A stretch of 64,000 nucleotides of DNA, taken from positions 1,250,501 through 1,314,500 of the forward strand of contig NZ_CP059896.1 in assembly GCF_014126615.1 (NCBI RefSeq). Direction: 5' to 3'. This document shows positions 28,038 through 37,985 of this stretch, piece after piece. This stretch comes from Ciceribacter thiooxidans. Lineage in GTDB: Bacteria; Pseudomonadota; Alphaproteobacteria; Rhizobiales; Rhizobiaceae. Under the pieces are notes generated by a model. The model ran no database searches, was not told the origin of the DNA, and saw only the letters and a program-made list of their open reading frames with translations. A program made the position numbers and the translations under genes. The stretch's first letter is position 1. Each line of letters opens with the position of its first letter.

Positions 28038-28454
28038 ATGGTCCAGGACTATGAAGGACGTTGCAATTGCGGTGCTATACGTTTCCGTGTGAAGGGTGCG
28101 CTCTCGGGCATCGTCGGCTGCCACTGCTCGCAATGCCGTCGGCAGACCGGCCTCTATTATGCAGCGACGAACGTGGACAAGGACCGGCTGGAGATCGAGG
28201 GTATGGACAGCGTCAGCTGGTATCGTTCCAGCGCGGCGGCGCGCAGGGGCTTCTGCCGAACCTGCGGTTCGGCGCTCTTCTGGGAGGCCGACGGCGCCGA
28301 CTATGTCTCGGTGATGGCGGGCGCGTTCGACCAGCCCACGGGCCTCCGTTTCGGCTACCACATCTATTGTGCGGACAAGGCGGACTATTACGAGGTTGCC
28401 GACAACGCTCCGAGATTTTCAGCCGGCAGGACGTCCGGGGTGGCGGGCGACTGA
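28038..28454 (+). CDS. GFA-family (glutathione-dependent formaldehyde-activating enzyme-like) zinc protein
   Basis: 138 residues. Zinc-ligand pattern of the GFA/CENP-V fold: GRCNCGAIRFRV, GCHCSQCRRQTG and FCRTCGSALFW. This gives the CxC, CxxC and CxxC sets that bind two zincs. ATG 28038 follows AAGGAGG. Most family members are not true glutathione:formaldehyde enzymes; the real reaction is unknown. Its last 67 bp overlap the 3' end of the convergent winged-helix gene. Confidence 0.9.
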   Translation: MVQDYEGRCNCGAIRFRVKGALSGIVGCHCSQCRRQTGLYYAATNVDKDRLEIEGMDSVSWYRSSAAARRGFCRTCGSALFWEADGADYVSVMAGAFDQPTGLRFGYHIYCADKADYYEVADNAPRFSAGRTSGVAGD

Positions 28455-29434
28455 CTTCCGGCGAGGCGTTCGTCCTCCCGTCGAAGCGTTTCGACGGCAT
28501 GGTGAAACGCTTCTTCCAGCGCTGCGAACTTCGTCGATTGCCAGTGGAAGTAGTCGCCGACGAACCGGCTGGAGAGCCAGAGACTGCCGCGGCGGCGCGG
28601 CAGTTCCCAGCCGAGCAACCCGTCAGTCTCCGCCTTCTTGAACATGCGCTTCAGGTTCGTCGAGGAAACGGAATAGCTCTCGCCGAGCTCCGACAGTGTG
28701 GTCGGCCCGACGAAGGTCTTTTCAGCCGCTGATTCGTATTCGTCGATGCGCGAGATCAGGTCGTGGAGGACAATGCCGCCGAGATCGGACCACAGAAAAT
28801 GGCCGATCGTCTCCGGCGGGTCGCGCCAGTCCGGATGTTCGACGAGCTTGGCGGCCGCATACGGCTGAGCGATGCGGAAGATGCGCGGGTCGGCTGTCGT
28901 GATCGCCTCGCGGTTGCCGCCGTCCAGGCGGTCGAGGCAGGCCATGTGCGCCGTGAACCAGCTGATCATGCCGACATTGCTGGGCTCCGTCGCCTCGAGC
29001 ACGCGAACGCGACGGTCCGGCACACCGGGCACATCGCGCAGGAATTTGTACGCGACGAGTTCCGCCAGGTAGGCGGTTGCGGTGTTGCGGCTTGCAGCGC
29101 CGACTTTCATCACGACTTCCACGAAGCGCGTCGCGGTGAGGCCGGAGAGCGGATCGTTCTCGGTGCGCTGCAGGTTCAGTGCGTAGAGCGATTGCGTCAT
29201 CAGCCATTTGCGGTGGCTTGCCTTCAGCCGCGAAAGTCGCGGCGTGCGCAGGTGGATGCCGATCAGATGGTCTGCGATCTGTTTTTCGATCGCAGGGAAG
29301 AGCGGATGGCTAACGATTTCGGCACGGGTAAGGGTTCGCATGGGGATGCTCGAAAACAAAATCAGCGCGTCATCAGAAAAAGGGTGGGCCGTACCTTGCG
29401 TCGGGGACGCGCCGTCAGGCCCGGAGAAGGTCAT
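28388..29434 (-). CDS. Protein with two winged-helix DNA-binding regions, function unknown
   Basis: 348 residues. The ATG at 29434 has a strong site (AGGAGGAGAAG). A MarR-like winged helix is visible around residues 92-152 (LTATRFVEVVMKVGAASRNTATAYL, then a basic wing PDRRVRVLEAT). A second helix-turn-helix lies at about 243-275 (TTLSELGESYSVSSTNLKRM) and is followed by a wing RRRGSLWLSSRF. Between them is a helical region of about 90 residues. I do not recognise the family by name. It is probably a transcriptional regulator. It overlaps the convergent GFA gene by 67 bp. Confidence 0.75.
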   Translation of the reverse strand: MTFSGPDGASPTQGTAHPFSDDALILFSSIPMRTLTRAEIVSHPLFPAIEKQIADHLIGIHLRTPRLSRLKASHRKWLMTQSLYALNLQRTENDPLSGLTATRFVEVVMKVGAASRNTATAYLAELVAYKFLRDVPGVPDRRVRVLEATEPSNVGMISWFTAHMACLDRLDGGNREAITTADPRIFRIAQPYAAAKLVEHPDWRDPPETIGHFLWSDLGGIVLHDLISRIDEYESAAEKTFVGPTTLSELGESYSVSSTNLKRMFKKAETDGLLGWELPRRRGSLWLSSRFVGDYFHWQSTKFAALEEAFHHAVETLRREDERLAGSQSPATPDVLPAENLGALSATS

Positions 29435-29518
29435 CTTCTCCTCCTAAGAGATTTATAGATCCTTTGTATGTCAACGTTTTTCTCGGCCGAGAGAAAAATG
29501 TGGACCGATGGTGCGCCC

Positions 29519-30508
29519 TCAGGATGCCGGCGCCGAGAGGCGTTCGACCTGCTCGGGGAAGAAGCGCTTGGTGCTGAAGCCTTCGCCGAACATCATATCG
29601 TGCTGCAGATAGCGGTAGTCACGGACGATCGGGTCCAGTTTCTCGCCGGACTTCGACCAGTCGGTGATGGCGCCGCCGGTCCGCTCGACCAGCTGGTGGC
29701 GATCGATCGCGTCGTACCGCTCGTGCACGGCGCCTAAAATGCCGGTGTAGAAGGGGTGTTCATAGCCGGCGAGCTTCACCACGTGATAAGAGAGGAAGGC
29801 GGGGCTGATGGAGCCGATGTCCTTCTGCACGCCCTTCTTCGAGGACCAGACGACCAGCGGCGTTTCGTGTTCGCGCTTCATGACGTCGACCGGAGCCGAG
29901 CGGGATGCGACCTGATCGGCCATGTAGCCGCTCTCGGGATAGACGGTGCCGAGCGGCGGCAGATGATCGCCGAAGATGACGATGATCGTTTCACGCCGGC
30001 GCTTCTTTGCCCAGTCCATCAGCATCTTCAGGCTCTGATCGGCTTCGCGGACGCCCTGGGCGTAGGTCGCGAGCGACTGCGTGCTGGCCGGAGAGAGGGT
30101 CGGACCATCGATCGTAACGGTGTTCTTGGCGTAGCGGTGCGGCTCGTAAGGGCCGTGGCCCTGCAAGGTCACGCCGAAGAAGAAGAAGGGTTTCTGCGTG
30201 CGATCGGCCGTACGCATGACCTCCTTGGTGAAGGCTTCGTCGGAGGCAAAGATGCCGCGCTTGTCCATCACCGGCATGTTTTCTTCCGACAGGAAGCTCT
30301 CGAAGCCGAAGGACTCGTAGACGTTTGTGCGGTTCCAGAACCAGCCCTGGAAGGGATGGAACGACTTGGCGACGTAGCCCTTGGAGCGGAAGAAGGTGGC
30401 GAGCGACGGGACCGGACCGCGGATATACTGCTGGTATGGGATGCTGCCATAAGGCAGGAACGCATTGGAGAAACCCGTCAGCGCCTCGAACTCGACATTG
30501 GCCGTCAT
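29519..30508 (-). CDS. Phosphoglycerol-transferase/LTA-synthase-like protein, C-terminal part (separated by frameshift)
   Basis: 329 residues, the sulfatase-like catalytic half of an LTA-synthase/OpgB-type phosphoglycerol transferase. It starts inside the catalytic domain (MTANVEFEALTGFSNAFLPYGS) and contains FFFFGVTLQGHGPYEPH and VIFGDHLPPLG, typical metal and substrate segments. The nucleophile Thr lies in the upstream half or right at the join. Its ATG overlaps the stop of the upstream frame as ATGA. One extra G at 30510-30513 would fuse both frames into about 646 residues, the normal size. It is either broken or a base was lost in sequencing. In Rhizobium-type bacteria such enzymes (CgmB type) decorate periplasmic cyclic glucans. 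Confidence 0.8.
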   Translation of the reverse strand: MTANVEFEALTGFSNAFLPYGSIPYQQYIRGPVPSLATFFRSKGYVAKSFHPFQGWFWNRTNVYESFGFESFLSEENMPVMDKRGIFASDEAFTKEVMRTADRTQKPFFFFGVTLQGHGPYEPHRYAKNTVTIDGPTLSPASTQSLATYAQGVREADQSLKMLMDWAKKRRRETIIVIFGDHLPPLGTVYPESGYMADQVASRSAPVDVMKREHETPLVVWSSKKGVQKDIGSISPAFLSYHVVKLAGYEHPFYTGILGAVHERYDAIDRHQLVERTGGAITDWSKSGEKLDPIVRDYRYLQHDMMFGEGFSTKRFFPEQVERLSAPAS

Positions 30509-31458
30509 GCCCCGAACTCGGGCGAGAAGATATTGCCAGAGGCATTCTTGCGGATCGTCGGCATCGGGTCCGGCGAAAGCCGGACGGTGCCGAGCCGTGT
30601 CGGGTCCCAGAGCGACTCGCTCATCAGCATGATGACGTCAGGATGTTCACCGGCATTCGCCGCAGCGAGCGGAGCGCCTTGCGGGATGGCGTCGATCGCC
30701 TGCGCGCCGTAGCCTTCCGGCGCGGTGACGTTCGCCATCGGCAGGTTGAAGGCAAAGGCGAGCAGGAAGCCGTTGTGCAGATAGTTCTCACGCTGGTCCC
30801 ACATCATGGGAATGATGTTCAGGCGGTCGCGCAGCGGCGAGTATTCGGCGTAGTCCATCAGCGAGAGGAAGCCACCGATGAGCGGCAGGCCGACCAGCAG
30901 GCGGAAGAGCTTTGCCGGACGGGAGAGCGACGGGAACCGGCGCCAGGCGAAAAACCACAGATAGACGAGGGCGACGAGGGCTGCGACCAGGCAGCAGCCG
31001 ATCGCAACGGCGAGGTAGGGCCGTGCCGCCACCATGACCGGCAGCAGCTGCAGGATCTGGCGACCGAACAGCATGTCGCTCGGATAGAGCGGATCGGACA
31101 GGAAGAGCTGTTTCTGTGCCGATATGAAAGCGGGAATGACCGCGAGCGGCACCAGCACCAGCGCCGACTGGTAGGCACGGCCGAGAAGCGCGTCGGTCGC
31201 CGCAAAGAGCAGGAAGAGGATGCCGACCGCTGCCGGACCCGGGCGGTCGGTGGCGATCAGGAAGCGCAGGGCTTCATGGAGATTGCCGCGGGCGATCCAT
31301 TCCGTCGTGAGAACCGTCAGGACGGCGAGAAACAGAAGATTGCCGAGGCGAACCGCCGCCCAGGCATAACCGTCCCGCCGGTTCGCCTTGGCAGCGACGG
31401 ACGCAACGGCCCCTTCGGGCGTGATGGAAATAGCCGGATCGGAAACGATCTCAACCAA
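30505..31458 (-). CDS. Phosphoglycerol-transferase/LTA-synthase-like protein, N-terminal membrane part (frameshifted)
   Basis: 317 residues. It has about five membrane helices, then a periplasmic linker and the start of the sulfatase-like domain: DVIMLMSESLWDPTRLG holds the Glu metal ligand and the approach to the nucleophile region, and NIFSPEFG is the family motif just before the break. In intact relatives FSPEFGG is followed directly by MTANVEFE; here the frame ends at GA-stop because a G run is one base short. The start is a TTG at 31458 with GGAGAG upstream. A PHO-box-like array lies 24-63 bp upstream. Confidence 0.82.
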   Translation of the reverse strand: MVEIVSDPAISITPEGAVASVAAKANRRDGYAWAAVRLGNLLFLAVLTVLTTEWIARGNLHEALRFLIATDRPGPAAVGILFLLFAATDALLGRAYQSALVLVPLAVIPAFISAQKQLFLSDPLYPSDMLFGRQILQLLPVMVAARPYLAVAIGCCLVAALVALVYLWFFAWRRFPSLSRPAKLFRLLVGLPLIGGFLSLMDYAEYSPLRDRLNIIPMMWDQRENYLHNGFLLAFAFNLPMANVTAPEGYGAQAIDAIPQGAPLAAANAGEHPDVIMLMSESLWDPTRLGTVRLSPDPMPTIRKNASGNIFSPEFGA

Positions 31459-31481
31459 GGCACTCTCCAGAATCTGATGGC

Positions 31482-31521
31482 ATGTCGGAAAACTGTCGCT
31501 CCTCTGTCACATAACTGTCAT
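31482..31521 (+). promoter_or_regulatory. PHO-box-like array of four 11-bp units
   Basis: Four units spaced exactly 11 bp: atgtcgg, ctgtcgc, ctgtcac, ctgtcat, at 31482, 31493, 31504 and 31515, each followed by a 4-bp spacer. The last two form a near-perfect 18-bp PHO box (CTGTCAC-ataa-CTGTCAT), the PhoB recognition form. Direct-repeat orientation points toward nadE, but the array is closer to the start of the phosphoglycerol-transferase gene. Which gene it controls is open. Confidence 0.6.
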
Positions 31522-31628
31522 GAACGCCAGATGAACCGGCCGTTCATCGGAAAGTTCCATGCTGTTTTCCGCAACGGATCGAACCATGCGACGTTGCGGC
31601 TGGGTCCGGCTCGCGCTAAACGAGAGGT

Positions 31629-33308
31629 ATGAGCGACACCATGACCCGCCCCGACACTCTTCGTATCGCAATTGCGCAGTTCAATCCGACTGTCGGCGAC
31701 GTCGCCGGCAATCTCGCCAAGGCCCGTGAGGTGCGCGGCCAGGCGGCCGCCGCCGGCGCCGATCTGGTGCTCTTCACCGAACTCTTTATTTCCGGCTATC
31801 CGCCGGAAGACCTTGTTCTGAAAAGAGCTTTCCTCAGGAACTGCCTCGCGGCGGTGGAGCAGCTCGCGGCCGACACCGCAGATGGCGGGCCGGGGGTGGT
31901 CATCGGCTTTCCGCGGCAGGGAGAAAGCGGTCGGCACAATTCGGTCGCCGTCCTCGACCGGGGAAAGGTCATCGCGACCCGCGACAAGATCGACTTGCCG
32001 AACTACGGCGAATTCGACGAAAAGCGCGTCTTCACCGCCGGCGAGATGCCGGGGCCGGTGAATTTTCGGGGAATTCGCATTGGTATCCCGGTTTGCGAGG
32101 ATATCTGGGGCGATCTCGGCGTCTGCGAGACGCTCGCCGAAGCAGGGGCGGAAATCCTCCTCGTGCCGAACGGCTCGCCCTATTACAGGGCGAAGATCGA
32201 CGTGCGTTACCAGATTGCCCTGAAGCAGGTGATCGAGTGCGGGCTGCCGCTCGTCTACGCCAATCAGGTGGGCGGGCAGGACGAACTCGTCTTCGACGGC
32301 GCGAGCTTTGCCTTCAACGCCGACAAGTCACTCGCTTTCCAGATGAACCAGTTCGAGGCCGAGCTTCTGGTCACGACCTGGAAGCGCAGTGGCGATGGCT
32401 GGCGTTGCGAGGAACGGCCGATCGCCCACGTGCCGGAGAACGAGGAGGCGGATTACCGCGCCTGCATGCTCGGCCTGCGCGACTACGTCAACAAGAACGG
32501 TTTCAAGAGCGTGGTGATCGGCCTTTCGGGCGGCATCGATTCGGCGCTCTGCGCGGCGATTGCCGTCGATGCGCTCGGCGCCGAGCGGGTGCGGACGGTC
32601 ATGCTGCCTTACCGCTACACCTCGGAAAGCTCGTTCTCGGATGCCGCGGCTTGCGCCAAGGCGCTCGGCTGCCATTACGACATCGTACCCATCGGTGAGC
32701 CGGTCGACGCTTTCATCTCCGCGCTCTCCGAACTCTTCGAGGGAACGGAACCGGGCGTCACGGAGGAGAACCTGCAGGCGCGCACCCGCGGCACGATCCT
32801 CATGGCGATCTCCAACAAGTTCGGCGCCATGGTCGTTACGACCGGCAACAAGTCGGAAATGTCGGTCGGCTACGCGACGCTCTACGGCGACATGAACGGC
32901 GGCTTCAATCCGGTCAAGGACCTCTACAAGATGCAGGTCTACGCGCTTTCTGGCTGGCGCAACAAGAACGTGCCGCTGGGCGCGCTTGGCCCCGCCGGCG
33001 AGGTCATACCGGCCAACATCATTTCCAAGGCTCCGTCGGCGGAGCTGCGGCCGAACCAGACCGACCAGGATTCGCTGCCGCCCTATCCGGCGCTGGACGA
33101 CATCCTCGAATGCCTCGTCGAGCAGGAGATGTCGGTGGAGGAGATCGTCGCGCGCGGCCACGACGTTGCGACCGTACACAGGATCGAGCATCTGCTCTAT
33201 CTGGCAGAGTACAAGCGCCGGCAGTCGGCGCCCGGTGTAAAGATCACCCGCAAGAACTTCGGCCGCGACCGGCGCTACCCGATCACCAACCGGTTCCGGG
33301 ACCGCTGA
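31629..33308 (+). CDS. nadE: Glutamine-dependent NAD+ synthetase
   Basis: 559 residues; amidates nicotinic acid adenine dinucleotide to NAD+ using glutamine. The N-terminal nitrilase-like glutaminase domain (about 1-270) has the Glu/Lys/Cys triad segments [24 protein letters not shown] and VCEDIWGD. The C-terminal synthetase domain (about 285-559) has the ATP pyrophosphatase loop [15 protein letters not shown] and [18 protein letters not shown]. Start at ATG 31629 is preceded by GAGAGG. Fused domain order and length are typical of the bacterial two-domain form. Confidence 0.96.
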   Translation: MSDTMTRPDTLRIAIAQFNPTVGDVAGNLAKAREVRGQAAAAGADLVLFTELFISGYPPEDLVLKRAFLRNCLAAVEQLAADTADGGPGVVIGFPRQGESGRHNSVAVLDRGKVIATRDKIDLPNYGEFDEKRVFTAGEMPGPVNFRGIRIGIPVCEDIWGDLGVCETLAEAGAEILLVPNGSPYYRAKIDVRYQIALKQVIECGLPLVYANQVGGQDELVFDGASFAFNADKSLAFQMNQFEAELLVTTWKRSGDGWRCEERPIAHVPENEEADYRACMLGLRDYVNKNGFKSVVIGLSGGIDSALCAAIAVDALGAERVRTVMLPYRYTSESSFSDAAACAKALGCHYDIVPIGEPVDAFISALSELFEGTEPGVTEENLQARTRGTILMAISNKFGAMVVTTGNKSEMSVGYATLYGDMNGGFNPVKDLYKMQVYALSGWRNKNVPLGALGPAGEVIPANIISKAPSAELRPNQTDQDSLPPYPALDDILECLVEQEMSVEEIVARGHDVATVHRIEHLLYLAEYKRRQSAPGVKITRKNFGRDRRYPITNRFRDR

Positions 33309-33336
33309 TCACGCCGATCCCAGCAAGGAGGCGAGC

Positions 33337-34167
33337 ATGCGCAGTTCCGTCGAGATCTTCGACTGCAAAAGCCGCACCTCGCGGGTCGTCTGGCAGACGG
33401 AGGCGCTGGTCGAGGCGCCGAACTGGACCCCGGACGGTGCGCACCTTGTGATCAACGGCGACGGCCTGATCTACCGGCTGCCGGTCGATGGAAGCGCGCC
33501 GCCGGAGCCGATCGAGACGGGCTTTGCCGTCGGTTGCAACAATGATCACGGTCTTTCTCCCGACGGCACGACGCTCGCGATTTCCGACAAGACAGAGCAC
33601 GGCAAATCCTGCATCTACCTCCTGCCGGCCACCGGCGGCGTGCCGCGGCAGGTGACCGCGCGGCTGCCGTCCTACTGGCACGGCTGGTCGCCCGACGGGC
33701 GGCATCTCGCCTATTGCGGAATCCGCAACGATGAATTCGGCATCTACACGATCTCCGTCGACGGGGGCGAGGAGCGGGAGCTGATCCGTGGCGGCGGGCA
33801 CAACGATGGTCCCGACTATTCGCCCGACGGACAATGGATCTACTTCAACTCCGACCGCAGCGGGCTGATGCAGATCTGGAAGATCCGGCCCGATGGCACT
33901 GGTCTCGACCAGGTGACTGATGACGGCTTCGCCAACTGGTTTCCGCATCCCGCACCGAAGGGCGACGGGCTGATCTTTCTCTCCTATCGCAGCGACGTCG
34001 AAGGTCACCCGCGGGACAAGCAAGTATCGATACGGCGGAAGGACGTCGCGACGGGAGAGGTGGAGACACTCCTCAACCTCTTCGGCGGGCAGGGCTCGCT
34101 GAACGTGCCGAGCTGGTCTCCCGACGGCGATGCTTTCGCCTATGTTCGCTATTTCCCCGTCGAGTAA
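33337..34167 (+). CDS. TolB-like beta-propeller protein (PD40/WD40-like repeats)
   Basis: 276 residues built of about five PD40-type blades, each ending in a variant of SPDG ([56 protein letters not shown]). There is no signal peptide, so unlike TolB it is probably cytoplasmic. It starts 28 bp after nadE and may be co-transcribed with it. Relatives are annotated only as translocation protein TolB-related or biopolymer-transporter component; the binding partner or substrate is unknown. Confidence 0.87.
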   Translation: MRSSVEIFDCKSRTSRVVWQTEALVEAPNWTPDGAHLVINGDGLIYRLPVDGSAPPEPIETGFAVGCNNDHGLSPDGTTLAISDKTEHGKSCIYLLPATGGVPRQVTARLPSYWHGWSPDGRHLAYCGIRNDEFGIYTISVDGGEERELIRGGGHNDGPDYSPDGQWIYFNSDRSGLMQIWKIRPDGTGLDQVTDDGFANWFPHPAPKGDGLIFLSYRSDVEGHPRDKQVSIRRKDVATGEVETLLNLFGGQGSLNVPSWSPDGDAFAYVRYFPVE

Positions 34168-34212
34168 AACCGGATTGCACGCCGTTGGTCTTGCCACGGG
34201 CGGCGAACTGTG

Positions 34213-35154
<942 letters not shown>

Positions 35155-35185
35155 GATCCGGCGGATAGCTGCGGGTATCCGCGCT

Positions 35186-36253
35186 CTACTGCTGGACCGG
35201 CTGCGGACCGGAGAGCGCCGGATGCCTGAGATCGATGCCGCTCGTCTCGCTCGGGAGGAAGACCGGGCCGACCTGTCGCACCTTCTTCTCCGCGGGATCA
35301 TAGGGTCGCTCAACCGGTAACGACGGCTCCGCCTTCTCGGGAGCCGGCTTGCCGGCCGTCTTCAGGTCGATGACAGAGGAGTTGTAGTCCGGCACGTTTG
35401 CGCCGGCCGCCTGCGTCTTCATTCTGCGATAGAATTCGGTGAGGTTGCAGGTGCAGGAGGGTTGGTCGCCCTTGCGGCGGCTCTGGTAGGCGAATGCTGT
35501 CGGCGACTGCCGGTAGGGCCTGCCGGTCGTGGTCGAAATCATCTCGCCGCTTTCGGGCTCGGTGACCGACCGGAAATAGAGTTCGGTCTCGATGCCGGGG
35601 CACATCTGCCGGCATAGCTCGGCATCGCGCCGGAAGGTAAGCGGCGTGGTGTTCGACGAGATCGGGAAGAAGGCGCCGTCGCAGGTGCGCACGCAGAGCG
35701 TCTGCAGATTGCCCGCACCGTTCCGCCAACCGCCCGTCGGCAAGCCGTCCGGACCGAGGCGCGGCGCCACCATGTCGAGATAGGGTGTGCGGGGCGGTTC
35801 GGCGGGCGTGACATCGGCCTTCACAGGCTCTTCGTCGCAGTGGTTGGCCTCCATCAGGTCGAGAATCCGCTGACGGACCTCGTTCGGCTGCGTCGCACCG
35901 TTTCGCGCGGCATCGCGCCTGTCGACAAGCTGTTGCTTGTCCTCCTCCAGCCGCTTGATCTCGGCGGAAAGCGTTGCGCATTCTGGACGGTTCATCGCCG
36001 TATAATCAATGACGCTCGGAGAGCCGCAATGCAGGTCGAAAAAACGCTGGCGAGCCTTGCGGATCTGGAAGTTCTGCCTCGCGATCGCGCTGGAGAAGCG
36101 TCGCATCGCGGCGGTATCGCTCACCACTTCCGGCTCGCTTGCGAGGCTTGCCCGCAATCTGTCGCAGGTCATCGATGCATGGGAGATGGCCGGAGCAGGA
36201 AGGGTCGCAAGGACCATCACGGACAGCAGGGCGAGGCGACGGCGGTACGGCAA
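35186..36253 (-). CDS. Exported DUF2865 protein
   Basis: 355 residues. TTG start at 36253, with a signal peptide of about 26 residues (RRRLALLSVMVLATL..., ending SHA). A helical N-terminal part (coiled-coil-like, EIKRLEEDKQQLVDRRDAA) is followed by the DUF2865 core: LCVRTCDGAFFPISSNTTPLTFRRDAELCRQMCPG and SCTCNLTEFYRRM, with several paired Cys suggesting disulfides in the periplasm. The C-terminal tail is Pro/Glu-rich. It is convergent with bluB and upstream of no obvious partner. Function unknown; found next to sinI in the Sinorhizobium order. Confidence 0.85.
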   Translation of the reverse strand: MPYRRRLALLSVMVLATLPAPAISHASMTCDRLRASLASEPEVVSDTAAMRRFSSAIARQNFQIRKARQRFFDLHCGSPSVIDYTAMNRPECATLSAEIKRLEEDKQQLVDRRDAARNGATQPNEVRQRILDLMEANHCDEEPVKADVTPAEPPRTPYLDMVAPRLGPDGLPTGGWRNGAGNLQTLCVRTCDGAFFPISSNTTPLTFRRDAELCRQMCPGIETELYFRSVTEPESGEMISTTTGRPYRQSPTAFAYQSRRKGDQPSCTCNLTEFYRRMKTQAAGANVPDYNSSVIDLKTAGKPAPEKAEPSLPVERPYDPAEKKVRQVGPVFLPSETSGIDLRHPALSGPQPVQQ

Positions 36254-36376
36254 TTGGCGTTCCCGATCTGCGGATAAAAGGCGTTGCTCGGAGCGATTTG
36301 CCTTTAGGCGCTTCCATCATAAATGGCGAGCGCCAATCCGCCAACCGGAGGTTCGATTTTGGCTTAACAGAAGGCG

Positions 36377-36402
36377 CCGGCCGGAGACTTGCCTCCGGCC
36401 GG
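36377..36402 (-). terminator. Stem-loop after sinI
   Basis: Perfect 10-bp GC stem ccggccggag / ctccggccgg with a 6-nt loop, 27 bp past the sinI stop, followed on the minus strand by cgccttctgtt. The T content is weak but the stem is strong; a probable terminator. Confidence 0.6.
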
Positions 36403-36428
36403 TACCTGACCGGCGAGAACGACCGCCG

Positions 36429-37073
36429 TCAGGCGGCGCGGGCCTGTTCGAGCGTCATCGGCTGTTCCAGCACGCGGTGGTCGATTCCGGCGACCTCCTT
36501 CATCCGGTCGAGCAGGTCCTGGGTCACTTCCCAGGCGATGGCGACCGCGTAGACGGAGCCGATCTTCTGGGGATCGGCAATCCTTTCTCCCGGGCATCCC
36601 ATGCGGCGGAACATGCGTTCGAGGAACACGTCGGTCACCGTGACGATGTGCGTGAGCCCGGAGGCGAGCCCGAGCTCGCCGACACCGCACATCAGCTCGG
36701 CGGCCGCAAGCGTCACCTGGTTCGAGGCACGGTCCTGCGAGATCTCCGGATCAATGCAGAAACGGCTCGATTCCCAGATCGCGGCGCTGCGGATCGGCGG
36801 ATTTTCGCCGAGCAGAACCGGGAAAGTATCGTCGAGCATGTTCGGGCCGAGGGTGGGAAGCAGCCGCAGGGCACCCCGCAGGCGCCCCGTCTCGGGCGAG
36901 TAGGACAGGACGTAGATCGGATTTGCGTCGTCGTAGTGATCGATTTCCCAGTCGCCCTCTACCTTGACATCCCATTTCAGGAGGTCGTGAAAGACCCGCT
37001 TTCGCAGGCTGAATACGTCCGCCATTTCTTTCGAATGGCGATCGCGATTGGCTCCGTTGATAATCTTGATCAT
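36429..37073 (-). CDS. sinI: Acyl-homoserine-lactone synthase (LuxI family)
   Basis: 214 residues; joins the methionine-derived part of S-adenosylmethionine to an acyl chain to make an AHL signal. All family-invariant residues are in place: R24, F28, W34 (SLRKRVFHDLLKWDV), the Asp pair of DWEIDHYDD, the Arg-containing LRGALRLLPT, and ESSRFCID. The neighbourhood (malic enzyme, LuxR gene, DUF2865, bluB) matches the Sinorhizobium sin locus, where SinI makes long-chain AHLs. The chain length here is not determined. A lux-type inverted repeat lies 58-77 bp upstream. Confidence 0.94.
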   Translation of the reverse strand: MIKIINGANRDRHSKEMADVFSLRKRVFHDLLKWDVKVEGDWEIDHYDDANPIYVLSYSPETGRLRGALRLLPTLGPNMLDDTFPVLLGENPPIRSAAIWESSRFCIDPEISQDRASNQVTLAAAELMCGVGELGLASGLTHIVTVTDVFLERMFRRMGCPGERIADPQKIGSVYAVAIAWEVTQDLLDRMKEVAGIDHRVLEQPMTLEQARAA

Positions 37074-37130
37074 TGCCGGTCTCCCTTCTGAGGTCAGGGA
37101 GAAAAATTCGCCTCTTCAGCTAGAAATTGA

Positions 37131-37150
37131 AACTGGCGGTAGGGACAGTT
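37131..37150 (-). promoter_or_regulatory. Lux-type box upstream of sinI
   Basis: 20-bp imperfect inverted repeat aactg-gcggtaggga-cagtt. Seven of ten symmetric positions pair, including the first five on each side. Size, symmetry and position upstream of an AHL synthase match a LuxR-type operator, so SinR (or an ExpR-type solo regulator) is the likely ligand. Confidence 0.6.
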
Positions 37151-37235
37151 TAAGTAATTGCAATTTGCGATTATTCTCGCTTGCCCATCGTGCAAAGCCC
37201 GGCGCCGGCGCAAATGCTCGCAGGGCGCAGGCTTC

Positions 37236-37985
37236 CTATTCGGATCGATTGTCCGGTCCGGAGATGAGGCCCTGCCACACGGCTTCGGCGACCGCCTGCG
37301 TATTGCTGACGACATTCAGCTTCCGCCGGGCGTTGGACATGAAATAGCGGACGGTGCGTTCGGAGATGCCGAGAATGACGGCGATCTCCCAATAGCTCTT
37401 GCCGGCCGCAGCCCAGGTGAGCGCCTCCTTCTCCCTACCGGTCAGGATCGAACGCGCGCTCTGTCGGTGGGGGCCTTCCTCAGCCGTTTCCAGCACGGCC
37501 GCGTGGAATTTCGCAGCGAGCGTGTGAAGGTCGCGGTCGTAGTGACGTCGAAACTGACGCCAGTCGCGTGCGTCCGCGACGCTGATCGCAAAAAGGGCCG
37601 CATGGCCTTCGCGGGAAGCGAGGGGATAGCAGACGCCGGTGGTGGACAAGGAGTGTTCGCGCGCGACGGACAGGAGGAGTTGTGCGATCGGAATCGTTTC
37701 CGGCAGCATGAACCAGTCGAGCGGCCGCACGGAGGTGAGGGCGTGCTTGAGCAGAGGGGTCAGGACATGCGGACCGAGGGCGGTGACAGCCCGGACAACA
37801 TGCGGCGCGTAGGTGTGGTGGATACGATGCAGTCTGACTCCGGTCGCCGCAGGGATGGCGTCGATATAGAGGATGTTCGAGATTGCGAACTCAGCCTGCA
37901 TCCTTTTGAAAAACGGCTGCGGTCGAACGACCTCTTCGCTTTCCAGCCAGTCCAGCAGGTCAAAATAACCCTTCTGGTTAATCAT
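37236..37985 (-). CDS. sinR: LuxR-family quorum-sensing regulator
   Basis: 249 residues. N-terminal autoinducer-binding domain (about 15-165) with DWFMLPETIPIAQLLLS and GVCYPLASREGHAALFAIS, containing the conserved Trp/Asp ligand contacts in altered spacing. C-terminal GerE-type helix-turn-helix (about 183-240) is LTGREKEALTWAAAGKSYWEIAVILGISERTVRYFMSNARRKL. It lies directly upstream of sinI on the same strand, the usual sinR-sinI order. No PHO box is evident in the 150 bp upstream, although phosphate control of sinR is known in Sinorhizobium meliloti. Confidence 0.92.
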   Translation of the reverse strand: MINQKGYFDLLDWLESEEVVRPQPFFKRMQAEFAISNILYIDAIPAATGVRLHRIHHTYAPHVVRAVTALGPHVLTPLLKHALTSVRPLDWFMLPETIPIAQLLLSVAREHSLSTTGVCYPLASREGHAALFAISVADARDWRQFRRHYDRDLHTLAAKFHAAVLETAEEGPHRQSARSILTGREKEALTWAAAGKSYWEIAVILGISERTVRYFMSNARRKLNVVSNTQAVAEAVWQGLISGPDNRSE

